A DNA stretch of 64,000 nucleotides from Lactuca virosa (Eukaryota > Streptophyta > Magnoliopsida > Asterales > Asteraceae). The stretch is taken from the NCBI GenBank assembly GCA_928212115.1, contig CAKMRJ010004445.1, positions 4,696,512 through 4,760,511 of the forward strand. Direction: 5' to 3'. This document shows, one piece after another, positions 31,713 to 42,271 of this stretch. How positions within the stretch are numbered: position 1 is the first letter of the stretch; each line of letters begins with the position of its first letter. A model generated the notes under the pieces. That model made no database searches. It was not told the DNA's origin and was given only the letters and a program-made list of their open reading frames with translations. Position numbers and translations under genes: made by a program.

Positions 31713-32427
31713 TTCTTCAGTCTGTTAACCCCTTCTTCATGCATTAAGCCATTATTCTTCAGATCTAAACCCTATATTCCAAATCTAGACTGAAAATGCC
31801 TCTAGAAGGGTAAAATTTCCAACTTTACCCATTAATACCCCTCCTAAAGAGATTAAGCTCAACCCTAACCACAAAAGGATTAGATCTAAATCCAAAAGCC
31901 ATCAAAACTTCAAGATAGGGCACCAGAACATAGATTTGGACCCTAGACACTAGATGATCACTTAAAGTTCCTAACTTTCTCTACATGCATAACCATAAGA
32001 AGCTCAAAAGGCCAAAATGATGGTTTAAAGGTTGCATGGGACTTCCATGGCCATAAAGTTGGCACCTTTATTCCATGAAAGTCCTTCAAGACTTTAGATC
32101 TGAAGTGCTTTCAATTTGGTATGTCCAACTCTCAAGAACCATATCATTTGGACCACAAACAAGCAAAGTACTCTAGGATGAAGCTCTAGATAACCATAAG
32201 GCAAGGTTCAAGCTTTATACTAGAAAAATGTCGTGGATGAGGCAAGGATTTTGGATCTATAAGCTCTTTATTGTGTCTCCAAGCTTTTCCTTCTTCCAAT
32301 GGTTTCAAGCACACACCAAAAACACTTAGAATAGCTCACCAACACTCACAATGTCTTTAGGGTTTCGAGATTTAGGGTTAGGACAGTGGAGTCTGGAAAT
32401 GAGGCCAAACCCTAGAGCTTAATTTCT

Positions 32428-33230
32428 CTTATACGTTTTTAACCACATAATAATTTTAATGTAAACAACTAGTCAACATGGTGGTAAATATAGACAATTA
32501 CAAAGGAATGACCAAAATTTGGCTTTGTAACTAAAAGTTTCTTTTTACGACTGACAAATCTCATATATGAAAACTTAAGAATTGAGTAAAACATAGTCTC
32601 TTTCTCAGCCTTGAACCAAAAAAACCAATCATTTCTAACATTCCATACAATCTAACAAATAGTCATGTATATAGCTTCCATACACACTTTTTCAGCCTTC
32701 GAAACGTGCAAGCTATCCACTAAGAGCATCACATTCACAATGGGGTGAGAAACCAAGATGGGAACGTAACTCCATCAAGCTATAACGTTCTATGCATATC
32801 AGGCATAAAATAGAATGAAGATCCACACCTCTTGCAACTAGATTAGACTTTTTAGGAAGACGATTCCTCATAAATCCCCAACAAAGGATATTGACCTTTC
32901 TAGCAACAAACTGATTTCATCTAATGCTTATGTAGTAATCAGGTAAGATAACATCATCAACAACCTTTCTAATCGTATTTACTATGAAGGTATTCATCTT
33001 ATCCAAAACCCAATCCATTCGTCTCGTCTAAACGTATGAAGCAGACATAACAATTAACTCTTACAATTGTGCCTCTTCCACCGTGAAACATATATGCACC
33101 AACTATGAGAGAAAGTACTCCCGTCACAATGATCTTTAATGTAATAATTCTTTTCAATTTCAAGAGCATAACGGTGGAATCAAATTTTAAACGAGACTGC
33201 CACAACGATGTGTAAAATTCCATGACATTA
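32428..33230 (-). pseudogene. LINE remnant with zf-RVT domain, copy 2
   Basis: Nearly identical to 29100-29900. It carries the same minus-strand zf-RVT block at about 32783-32913 and a 74-codon open frame at 32999-33223 that differs from copy 1 at a few codons. Confidence 0.7.
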
Positions 33231-33298
33231 TGTACATGTGAATTTTGGTTGAAATATTCTCTAAGGAAATAATATTATCTACGCTCTCTCCCAGAATT

Positions 33299-33303
<5 letters not shown>

Positions 33304-33366
<63 letters not shown>
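33304..33366. repeat. (AT)n microsatellite expanded in copy 2 only
   Basis: About 60 bp of at. Copy 1 has only tatatatatatttt at the matching place (about 29977). Confidence 0.92.
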
Positions 33367-33369
<3 letters not shown>

Positions 33370-33639
33370 TGGTACAAAGATGGCTTTTAATGACCAAAAA
33401 ACCATGACTAGACATTTTGTGATTGGTTATTTTTTTCATTTAATGAGTGACCAAATGTTGAGTGATTGTTGACAAGTTGTAGTGACTTTTAACTATGGTG
33501 ATTATAACCTATGGAAAAATCGTTGTTATAGGTAAAAATCGTCATTATGTGGAAGAGATTTTGAGTTGTATCAATTTTATTTTTAATCATCATCTCTAAT
33601 AACGCGTGTGCGCGCGTGTGCGCACACACACACACAGAT

Positions 33640-33678
33640 ATATATATAGTATATATATATATATATATAGATATATAT

Positions 33679-33715
<37 letters not shown>

Positions 33716-33766
33716 TAGCTACAAGATTTGTTTTGGTAAGACTTTACATTCTAACTCATAAAAAAG

Positions 33767-33799
<33 letters not shown>

Positions 33800-33870
33800 A
33801 TATATATCTATATATATATATATATATATATATATCTTACCAAAACAAATTTTGTAGCTACTTATTTTAT
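33640..33870. repeat. Local inverted duplication between two (AT)n tracts
   Basis: aagtagctacaagatttg at 33712 onward is the inverse of caaattttgtagctactt at about 33846-33864, with ttggtaag and cttaccaa also matching. Copy 1 has this sequence once, in forward orientation (30350-30382). The extra inverted copy sits between AT tracts. Confidence 0.8.
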
Positions 33871-34555
33871 ATTTTATATCGAATATTATTAAGTTTAAAA
33901 ATACCTTAGAAATTAAACTTTCGCCATAAGATAGTTTTTGTCACAAATATGTTTTTATATTATGACTATTGTGTATATTTGTTGAGTCATAATCAATTAA
34001 ACGGTGACCATAAAATATATACAATCATATGTTATTTCTTTTATTACAACTATTAAGAAGTTCTAATCACATGTTGTAACATACATAAAATATGGTCCAA
34101 AAAATTCCATTTTTAATTATTAAAGAAAAATCATAGTTATCAAAACATATGTCAAAACATAAGTGAAAGTATCCAAATCATCACAATCAGAGTATCCATA
34201 TAAAAATATCAAAGTAAACATCCCAGGCTAAACATCATTGTGTGTGCAATGCAATCATCCCGAGCTCTTCCCTTTGCTACCGGACGTATCTTAAACCAAA
34301 ACTGAAAACCGTAAACACAAAGCTTAGTTAGTTTACCCAAAATACCACATACCATACACATAATCGCATCTAGTGGGCCCTTCCCTTCATCGGGCCCGAC
34401 CCGACATCGGACCCCTCCCGACATCGAACCGTGTCCGACATCGGGCCCCACCAGACATCGAGCTGAGCTCGGTATACATATAAACATATCAGCAATACAT
34501 AAATAATAATCACAAAATACAATAATACAACATTCCTCGGGCACTGTCCGGCGTC

Positions 34556-34560
34556 GGACA
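34556..34560. repeat. Target-site duplication ggaca, left copy
   Basis: Precedes the copia LTR start and matches 50433-50437. The unoccupied site survives in copy 1 at 31070-31074 with one ggaca. Confidence 0.96.
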
Positions 34561-35359
34561 TGTTGGATTAGTGTCTAAGTCCATAACTATTTTGGTATGT
34601 ACTTGACCTGATTATGAGCATGGTCCTTTTGGGTTACCTTCACCATAGCAATATGTAGGATGAATTAAGGAGAGAAAGGTTTAATTATGATTTATTAATA
34701 TATTATAAGAATAATATATTAAAGGAGAAATCATATTGTTTATTTAATATTAGTCAAGAATTAATTAAGAATTAATTTAGTGGCTAAAAGAGATTAATTA
34801 AACTTAGGGGACTGGATTTGTAATTATAAGATAATTGCAATTGGGCTATGGATTACCTAAATAATATAGGTTGGACGAATTCTATGGGAAGCCCATAAGG
34901 AATTCGTCCAAGGGATATGTTAAAGGAGTCCATGGGCTGCTTAGGGCTTAAGTAGCCAGATTAGGGTTTCCTAGTTGTAAACCCTAATAGCCTACATGTA
35001 TATAAAGGACCCTTAAGCCCCAAAAACGTGGACAAGTGTTCCTTTAGGGTTTCCAGCCGTTTTTGGTGCCTCCTCTCTCCTCCCTCTTCATCCAAGTTGC
35101 TTAGTGGTGTTTGTGACTGTATTAGAGGTGCAACACTTGAGGCACTAAGCATTCTGAAGCCAATCAAAGCAATGAATTGATTGTTATTGCTATATAACAA
35201 TCAAAGGTAATTACTAAACCCTTATTTCAGTTATTATATGATAGATTTAGGGTTTATGGCTTTGGATTATCAATTGCATGTTCATTAGACAAACTAGATC
35301 CAAAGCTATTAGGGTTTGCATGTATATCATAGGATTGATGTATTGCCTGAAACCCATCA
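34561..35359 (+). repeat. 5' LTR of the copia element, 799 bp
   Basis: tgttggattagtgtctaag to gaaacccatca. A tatataaagg at about 34999-35008 is a good TATA box candidate, with the transcript start expected shortly after. Confidence 0.95.
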
Positions 35360-35360
35360 G

Positions 35361-35372
35361 TGGTATCAAAGC
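35361..35372 (+). promoter_or_regulatory. Primer-binding site, tRNA-Met variant
   Basis: TGGTATCAAAGC, one base after the LTR; one mismatch to the usual initiator tRNA-Met site. Confidence 0.9.
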
Positions 35373-35465
35373 CTAGGGCTATTTGTTAGTGAATTTGATG
35401 CTTACTTGATCGAAAATTGCATGAAAAACGAAGTTTTTTGCCCTCTGAATCTCCAACTCGGCTAG

Positions 35466-35526
35466 TCAGTGGATGAACTCGGCGAGTCAGGCCGACTCGG
35501 CGAGTCCAGTCCCTGACTCGGCGAGT
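35466..35526. repeat. ACTCGGCGAGT palindromes in a copia leader
   Basis: Three perfect ACTCGGCGAGT motifs at about 20-bp spacing and one decayed form (aactcggctagtc) before them. This is the motif otherwise seen in gypsy LTRs of the window. Confidence 0.88.
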
Positions 35527-36358
35527 CCATGAATCTGGCAGAGTTTTTTTTTATTTTATTATTATTTTTTTTGGCGATTTTTATTGTTGTTTTGGCTTGG
35601 GATACTTACCATAAACGTTTTTAATTCATAAAATCCGATTTTTATTGATATTGGGTGATTATCCTTGCCAAAATAGAAGATAATTGTCAAATTTAGATAA
35701 TCTTTTGTTTTATTAGATAAAGATTGATTATTTGTAATTTAGATTTGAATTATCTTGTGAAAAAGTTTCAATTTTCCCCTTTAGGTTTTATAGTTTAAAT
35801 TTGAACTTAAAAGTTTTGTTTTGTAAATTTAAATAGTTAAACCCACATGTTTTGAAAAAGTTTTAAAACTTGCCCTCAAGTTTTGGAATTTAAATTTTTG
35901 ATTAAAAGTTTAATTTTGAAATATTTAAATTCTAAACCCTAATGTTTTGAAATGTTTCAAAACTTGCCCTCAAGTTTTGGAATTTAAAAGTTGATTAAAA
36001 GTTTAATTTTGAAATGTTAAATTCTAAAACCCTCGCATTTTGAAAAGTTCAAATTACACCCTTATGGTTTTGTTAATTAATTAAAGTGTATAATTAAAAG
36101 AGAGTTAATAAATCCATAAAGTTTTGGTTTACATTTAATTAAATTAAAAGTATAATTAATTAAATTAGACCACCTAGTATTTTAAAAAGTTTAAAATACA
36201 CCTACACTATGTATATATGACATTAAAAGTCTAATATTATATATATGTATAAGTAAACAGTCAGTCTTACCGTTAGTAGGCCTCATTCACGAAGCTGGTC
36301 TATAAGGGGTGTTTAAGGAAATTGCCTATAAAATGGCGATTGAATGGGTATCCACTCT

Positions 36359-36363
36359 TACCC
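36359..36363. repeat. Target-site duplication taccc, left copy
   Basis: Matches 44583-44587 on the other side of the gypsy element. Confidence 0.95.
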
Positions 36364-38693
36364 TATCACACCCCCAAACCAGAATGGCGGAAACGTTCGG
36401 GGGCAGAGGACGTCATATTCAGTATCATAACAGTTCATAGTAAGGAAAGTACACACCACCATATATATAAAAAGGTTTCAAAATGTTTACATAATTGTAT
36501 TTGTTACATGTTCAAAAGATAAATACATAAACATCTTCCAAAAGAAGTAATTAACGTCGGAGCGTTAATCCCCAAAAGTTGGTTTCCAAACCTGCTTAGC
36601 GGTTCCCTGAGAATACAAGTTATTTCAAAGAAAAAGTGTCAACATTTAAGTTGGTGAGTTCATAAGCAGTTTTGAGAAAATGTATGCCATTCCAAAGTTC
36701 GTGCGTTTTCCAAGAAAATCCCTTATTTTCTTATAAAAGTATGAAATGCATATGAATGTTAATGTTGAGAATTGTAAATAGTTACACCAGGAAAATCCCT
36801 TATTTCCCTATTAGTTGATTGTTTTAGATACAAGAAAATCCCTTATTTTCCTAAAGTAACAGGCAGTCTCTAATGTCCAAGACCGAAAATCGCAAGCAAC
36901 TGACATGCTTAAAAGGTTGAGGCATAGTTTTATATAATAAAGCTATAAGAAGATCACACTTGTTAGATGAAGAATAGTTTTAATAGCTACTCGTTCATAA
37001 AATCAGAATACCATAATAATTGTCTATCCGATGAGTTTTATAACCATACTAAACATAATATGCCTGTGGCGACGGTCTTCAGGCGTCGTAACGTTTATGA
37101 CAAACTGTCACCCAAAGGACTGTAGCTAACAGTCAGGGCGCGGGATCATGACTTCCCGTATGGATCTATACACATTTGACACGCTCTCCAAACGGGAGAC
37201 TCTGGTTATAATAGACAGGACTTTAGGTAGTACCTTTGAACACAAAGGTAGCATTTGAAGATGTAATCGTCTCACGGATTCTCAACTAAGTCTGTATTAA
37301 AATAATAGTTTTGTATGCAATGTTTTATCCTCTTTCACAATGTTTGACAAAGCATAAATCATAAGTTCTTTGAATGCATAAAATGTTTTAACAGGGAATG
37401 ATACCCTGGATAATATGCATTTTGTATAAGTCTAATGCATGCAAAACATAACAAGAGTTTTCATGTTTTCACTCGGGATCAACTGTGTGTTTACTTGTAT
37501 TCTCCCCCGAAATGTATTAAAAGTACATTATAAAGTATTTGAAGGTGTATAAAAGGGGATATGAACTCACATGATTGAAATGGTTGATTTGAAGTAGTCG
37601 AGAGAAGAATCGAGCAGAACTTTGACTGGAAAAGTTGATTTTCTCGGGAATCTCGGGAATCTCGGGAGCGTAAAACTTCCTCCCAAACTTGGATACGAAA
37701 ACCGGGATGTCAGGATGGCTTCGGGGGTTTAAACGCAGAGCTTTGGCACGAGAAAGAGAAGAAATGAGCAATTATGTCCGAAACCCTCGCACCCCTTTTA
37801 TAGGATGCTGAACCGTCTCGGTACGCTGGGCGTACGGGGTTACGCGGGGCGTAATGGGACGTCATTGCTTACGCACTTCGGATGGGAGGGCATAGAGGCG
37901 TAGGGGCGACATGGACGCACCGAGGCCTAGCACCCGGTTAAGCTGGGCGTACGAGGGTACGATGGGCGTAACTCGGATCAGCCCGGTGACTCCTCCTCCT
38001 TCGGATAATATCGGGTATTTAGAATTAAATTTAATATGTAATTATTTAATAAACTTCGAAAATTCATATCTTCGTCATACGAACTCCGTTTTCGACGTTA
38101 TTTATATCCACGCGTAGGTGAGACTACGCTCTACAACTCTCATTTAGACTCTGTCAGCTAATTTTGAATTTATTTTTATTATATTATTTTTAACAGGCCG
38201 GACCTAGAAAAGTCCGTTTAAATTCCGTAACTCCTTCATCTGATGTCCATTTTCGTCAGACTTTTTGCTGTTGTAATCTAATTGTCGGGGTCTTCAACTT
38301 TCGTTTAGGTTGTATCGGCTAAAGACCGCTCGATCTCTATTTCGAGTTTAAGCTGTCTACTGCTAGGTCAGAAACTTCCAAAAATCATAACTTCCTCATA
38401 CGAAGTCAGATTTGGGCGTTCTTTTTACGTATGTTCACGGTTTTGGGATATCTACGACTTTCATTTAGACATCTATGGTTGAAAAGTATTTTATTGGAAT
38501 TTCGCATTTTACGCTTAACAGTGTTTTACCGGTATTGTCGCGGATCTTCGATCGGTCATAACTTTTTCGTTATAACTCGGATTTTAGTGTTCTTTATATT
38601 TTTGAAAATCTTGTTACGATATCTACCACATGGTATAACCCAATTATAGTTTTATAAAAGTTTAATTTTGACCTTAATTTTGCTGGTGTTACA
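36364..38693 (-). repeat. Left (3') LTR, 2330 bp
   Basis: Begins tatcacaccccc (TG changed to TA) and ends gctggtgttaca. Perfect inverted motifs GTACGC-TGG-GCGTAC at 37821-37835 and TTACGC-GGG-GCGTAA at 37840-37854; a second pair near 37930-37970 has decayed. Confidence 0.94.
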
Positions 38694-38712
38694 TTATCCC
38701 CCCATTAGAGAG
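38694..38712 (-). promoter_or_regulatory. Polypurine tract
   Basis: Minus strand ctaatggggggataa, directly adjoining the LTR. Confidence 0.75.
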
Positions 38713-39430
38713 AATTTCGTCCCGAAATTTACATTTCGACTAGGACTTCAATTGTTTGAGGGAGGATGTGGGCACTTCTGTTCCATTTTCTCTTCTTGTT
38801 CTCTAGTGAATCTAGATTCTACTGTGGGTGTTCCAGCGGACCTTCATTATCATGTCTGTTGTTTTGACCGGTATAGGTCGTGTGGATTTGGGTTTCTATG
38901 TTCATCTAAATGTTAGCATTGTTCACTAGTAATATGGGTCGGCTTTGTCTTGAACTTCATAATTGAATTCATACCTGGTCCGTCTATCATCGCTTTGTGT
39001 ATAGAAATCGCATACACACTTTGTAGTGATAGGTTAACCGTAATCATTCCTAGCCTCCGGGTTTTAACTTGACTCGTTGTACGTGTGCTATTCCTAAATA
39101 GTCTGTTGGTAATACTTCGGGAAGGTCGCGAAGGATATAGTACTCCTCACATGAGTGCTATGGGTTTTTGAAACTAGGAACAGTTTGGGAGTTATGTCGT
39201 GTTTGTCGTTATAAATTGATAGAGTTTCATTAGTTGGTGGTTAACGCAAAGGATCTTTTTATAGCACGTGCAATTGGTATGGCGAAGACCAAGCCAATCC
39301 ACTTCTAGTGGCTATTTGGGAACTTCTTATCGCTCAATTGCGAAGTTGATCAGGAAGAGTGTTATTACTACTACGAAGGTTTTGCTTAATGATTGGGGTG
39401 CTTGTTTGAGTAGATTTTTAAATTTATGAC
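38713..39430 (-). other. Interior without coding, between Gag and 3' LTR
   Basis: About 700 bp with no domain. In a full gypsy element several kilobases of pol would lie here. Confidence 0.6.
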
Positions 39431-40150
39431 TCACGAAACTCTCCTCTCCGCTCCATTATAAAATAAAATACATGCTAATGTGCTAACGAGGAAAAACATA
39501 CCCGGAATAACCGTGGGGTCTGCAATGGCCTCCTCTTGGCCCATTGCGAATACTCGGCCTCCTCCACCAACATTCCTGTTGTTTGCCTTCGGGCAGTGCT
39601 TTCGAAAGTGCCCTGTTGCTCCGCACTCATAACAAGTACGGTCTACTCCCACATTTGCGGCTGGAGCAGTTGGTTGGGCTGGTTCCCTGCAGTAGCGGAC
39701 GGTGTGTCCCTTACTATTACACCTAATGCAATGCATTTCACGGCAGGGTCCGTGATGATGAAAGTTGCATCGGTTGCACTTAGGCTGGTTGCCGTTATAT
39801 GGCCTTGTGGGTGTGGGGGTGGTAGGAATAGTAACAGTGTGAGCTGTCACTATCCGTTGTCTTTTGGTATACCCTTGTTTTGAACTGCCCCCCTTTTCAT
39901 TCATGAACTTTCGTTTCGTGTTACTAGGTTTGTGGTTCGGAGTATCCTTGTGGGTAGACATTCGTTGATTCCCTGGGTGGTCACAAACATTCAAATTTTT
40001 GACATCCTTCCCAGTTTTAATAGTGTTTCTTGCATTGAGATGTGCCATGATGACTGTCACGGCGGCTGTGACCGCAACTTGAAAAGTAGCTGAGTCTATA
40101 TGAAGGCGTGGTGTTTCGTTGGTTGGTCGGTTATTTCCATGTGAAGACAT
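39431..40150 (-). CDS. Gypsy Gag C-terminal part with two zinc knuckles and a decayed protease
   Basis: 239 codons. A basic middle (KRKFMNEKGG, YTKRQRIV) leads to two CCHC knuckles, CIRCNSKGHTVRYC near residues 140-153 and CYECGATGHFRKHC near 172-185; the preceding CNRC...C block may be a further degenerate knuckle. The tail reaches the protease start but has ILFYNGAE where the family has DSGA, so the catalytic Asp is lost. The Met at 40150 follows closely on non-coding sequence; the capsid region that should precede is not recognisable. Gag would package RNA. Confidence 0.78.
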   Translation of the reverse strand: MSSHGNNRPTNETPRLHIDSATFQVAVTAAVTVIMAHLNARNTIKTGKDVKNLNVCDHPGNQRMSTHKDTPNHKPSNTKRKFMNEKGGSSKQGYTKRQRIVTAHTVTIPTTPTPTRPYNGNQPKCNRCNFHHHGPCREMHCIRCNSKGHTVRYCREPAQPTAPAANVGVDRTCYECGATGHFRKHCPKANNRNVGGGGRVFAMGQEEAIADPTVIPGMFFLVSTLACILFYNGAERRVS

Positions 40151-41184
40151 GATTCTGTTACACGAAGCAAACCGAGTTGGTTAGGTAACTCTAATCGTTG
40201 TTAGTTGGATTCTATAAGTATAATTCCCTCCTGTGGTTATTCAGTTTCTAATGTTTCGACTTATATTCCTTAGGATGTATTTGTGATTGAAAGTCGAAAT
40301 AGGTATCGTATTTAAGTTTAGTTTTAACAATTTGGGGTAGGGATGTTGAAATCTTAAGTCGATCTAGTTTCATGGGTTTTGGGAGAGGGTATCTTTCTTA
40401 CTATTCCGAGTTATGACGAAGGATGTGATGCATCTATCTCATAGCGTGAGTAATATAATTACCAACTCCTTAGTTAATAATAAATATGACTTATTAGTCT
40501 GACGCATTAAGTTCTCTACTACCTCGCATGCTTTACGAGTGGTTTCATCTGTTCTCTGCACTATCCTTGGTGGTAACGATTCGTTATCTCCTTGTATCCG
40601 TATATAGGGTGTCCTTGCCTTTCTTCAGGCATGTTGGATCTCCGTCATTGTTTTGATTGCTCTAGTTGAAGTTGAAAGGATTTGTCATCCTATGATAACT
40701 GTCTCTTTCTCTTGAGGGTGTAGGTGATATAAAGGTTGGATTTATCGAAGGATTTAGTTTGTTTGAATAGCGGGAAGGCATTTTCCAGCTATAGGGTTAC
40801 AGACGAAATGGTGGCAAGACTTCGCCTGGGTTGTTGAGTCCAATATCATTGAACTACAATTGATTAGATCGACAGGGACAGTGTAGTGAGTTGTTATAAC
40901 AGTTTATGACATGAACTGCCTACATAGCTAAAATATGAATTGATAGAGGTGATCTTTAAAAGAACAAGAAGTCTGTCATAATAGTGGCTATAAACGTTAC
41001 ATAGAATTTGGAAAACTTGACTTTGTGGTAGGTCCACAATATACCACACAGGGAAAATTTGACAGCATAGAGGTCTAGTGAAACAGGAGTTGCTAGACGG
41101 GGAGGTTTACATGAAAAGAGTACTACTAGGAGTACATACTAAGGTTAATTCACAATCCAAAATAAGGAGTGAGTAGAGTAACCT
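40151..41184 (-). other. Decayed Gag middle or spacer
   Basis: About 1 kb between the two Gag parts, without open frame on the minus strand. By position it should encode the capsid domain; I see no recognisable capsid motif. Confidence 0.45.
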
Positions 41185-41778
41185 CTACTTACGACGGGAA
41201 CTGGTTGGATGAGCCTTGAATTCTGCCATTTGACGCTCCATCTCGAGCATGCGCAATTCATACCTTGCCTGGCGTGCTCGAAGTTCCCTGACTTCAGTTT
41301 GAGTTTCAGTTAGCGCTCTCTGCCAAGCTTCATTTTGATTTATGATTCTCCCATGAGCTAAACCTAACTGTCGGATGCGAACTGTATTGACTCCAGTGTT
41401 CGCATCATTCTCCTCAGTTTGATGGATGGTTGTCCTTCCTTGTTCATCAATGCGAGCAATTTGGCGAACCAATATAGGAAGGACTCTATCTGTTGAGCCT
41501 CCCTCGCTTAGATTGTAAAAGCTTCGGTCTCCATTGAATGGAAGGAGTTGACCCTATTCGCGACTCCACCTATTCAAGTTGGTTGCCCATAGAGGTGTCG
41601 AGCCATGAAATTCCGGTCGAGGATTTGGATTTTGAATTGGAGCCGCTAAGGGTAGGTTATTGTCCTCGGGATCTGAGTCTGATTCTTCAAGCATTTCTTC
41701 TTCTGCATCATTCTCTATCCCTTCTCCACTGTCTTGGTTCGGGTAGTAGGGGTCTCCTGGTAGGTGGAATCCAGCCAT
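41185..41778 (-). pseudogene. Gypsy Gag N-terminal part, one in-frame stop
   Basis: One frame from the Met at 41778 (MAGFHLPGDPYYP) to 41185, interrupted by TAG at 41554-41556. The first part is acidic and proline-rich; the second is a coiled-coil-like region (EAWQRALTETQTEVRELRAR). The start lies about 480 bp inside the primer site. I chose this Met over one further upstream because a protein-like sequence begins here. It is the upstream half of the Gag whose zinc-knuckle half is 39431-40150. Confidence 0.62.
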
Positions 41779-42256
41779 TGTGTCTGTACGAGAATAGGGA
41801 GATAAGGATTGTCTAGAACTAAGGCACATAAGGTTAAACATCAAACTTAAACTTATTGTATGCATAAAATACTCCTATAGTATTCTAAATGTTATGTTTG
41901 ATTCTAAGGTTTATAAGTTTGGTAAGTTTTAGATTTGTTGTCCATTGTAGCTATCCCCTGGCATATGCTGGTCGGCTCTCGGACAAATATAGTTGATCAA
42001 GCTATATTCATCCCAGTCCCGATTACATATCTCAAGGCATACCTGTATTGCACAATTTATTTATAATACTTCTATATTGTTCTAATTATGATACTGACCC
42101 AGTTATTAATATGAAATGAATGCATGCCTACTTTACAACAAAATTAAATAAATTTTATTTTAAAAGTATGACTCTTACTCAGAGTGTTTTTGCCCAGTTG
42201 TGTTTATAGTTGTATACCAAAAATGGTTTTGATATACTTAATTCACTATAAACAAA
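41779..42256 (-). other. Leader of the gypsy element
   Basis: Non-coding stretch between primer site and gag; nothing else recognised. Confidence 0.5.
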
Positions 42257-42268
42257 GCTCTGATACCA
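42257..42268 (-). promoter_or_regulatory. Primer-binding site, initiator tRNA-Met
   Basis: Minus strand TGGTATCAGAGC, three bases from the LTR at 42272. Confidence 0.92.
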
Positions 42269-42271
42269 ATC

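Larger units (their letters stand above)
30590..32422 (-). repeat. Gypsy LTR, copy 1, last about 210 bp missing
   Basis: Starts tgtaacatacataaa. It contains repeated cgggc-atc-gcccg units (30900-31205), an (AT)n tract (31226-31316), the block gggccgacattggtgcctt at about 31317, gtcaaagtcaaa repeats and paired ACTCG-N-CGAGT motifs (31540-31710). Compared with copy 2 it lacks the final part up to the purine tract, so the duplication break lies inside the LTR. Confidence 0.8.
29096..32423. repeat. Tandem duplication, copy 1 (LINE end plus gypsy LTR)
   Basis: A 3.33-kb unit starting ttctcttatacgttttt and ending ccctagagcttaa. The same order repeats at once from 32424. By eye the copies differ at a few percent of positions plus microsatellite lengths. 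Copy 1 holds neither the copia element nor the MITE found in copy 2, so it preserves both empty sites. Confidence 0.88.
35373..36363 (+). other. Leader of the copia element, first part
   Basis: Non-coding. It holds ACTCGGCGAGT palindromes at about 35466-35526, then repeated aaaacttgccctcaagtttt units (35870-35970). It continues at 44583 after the gypsy insertion: gaatgggtatccactct before, actgcactctcgactag after. Confidence 0.75.

Noticed and set aside
41779..41865. Upstream Met (41865) as Gag start for the gag-only gypsy
   Set aside because: The extra residues are hydrophobic and look like translated leader. Protein-like sequence starts at MAGFHLP (41778).
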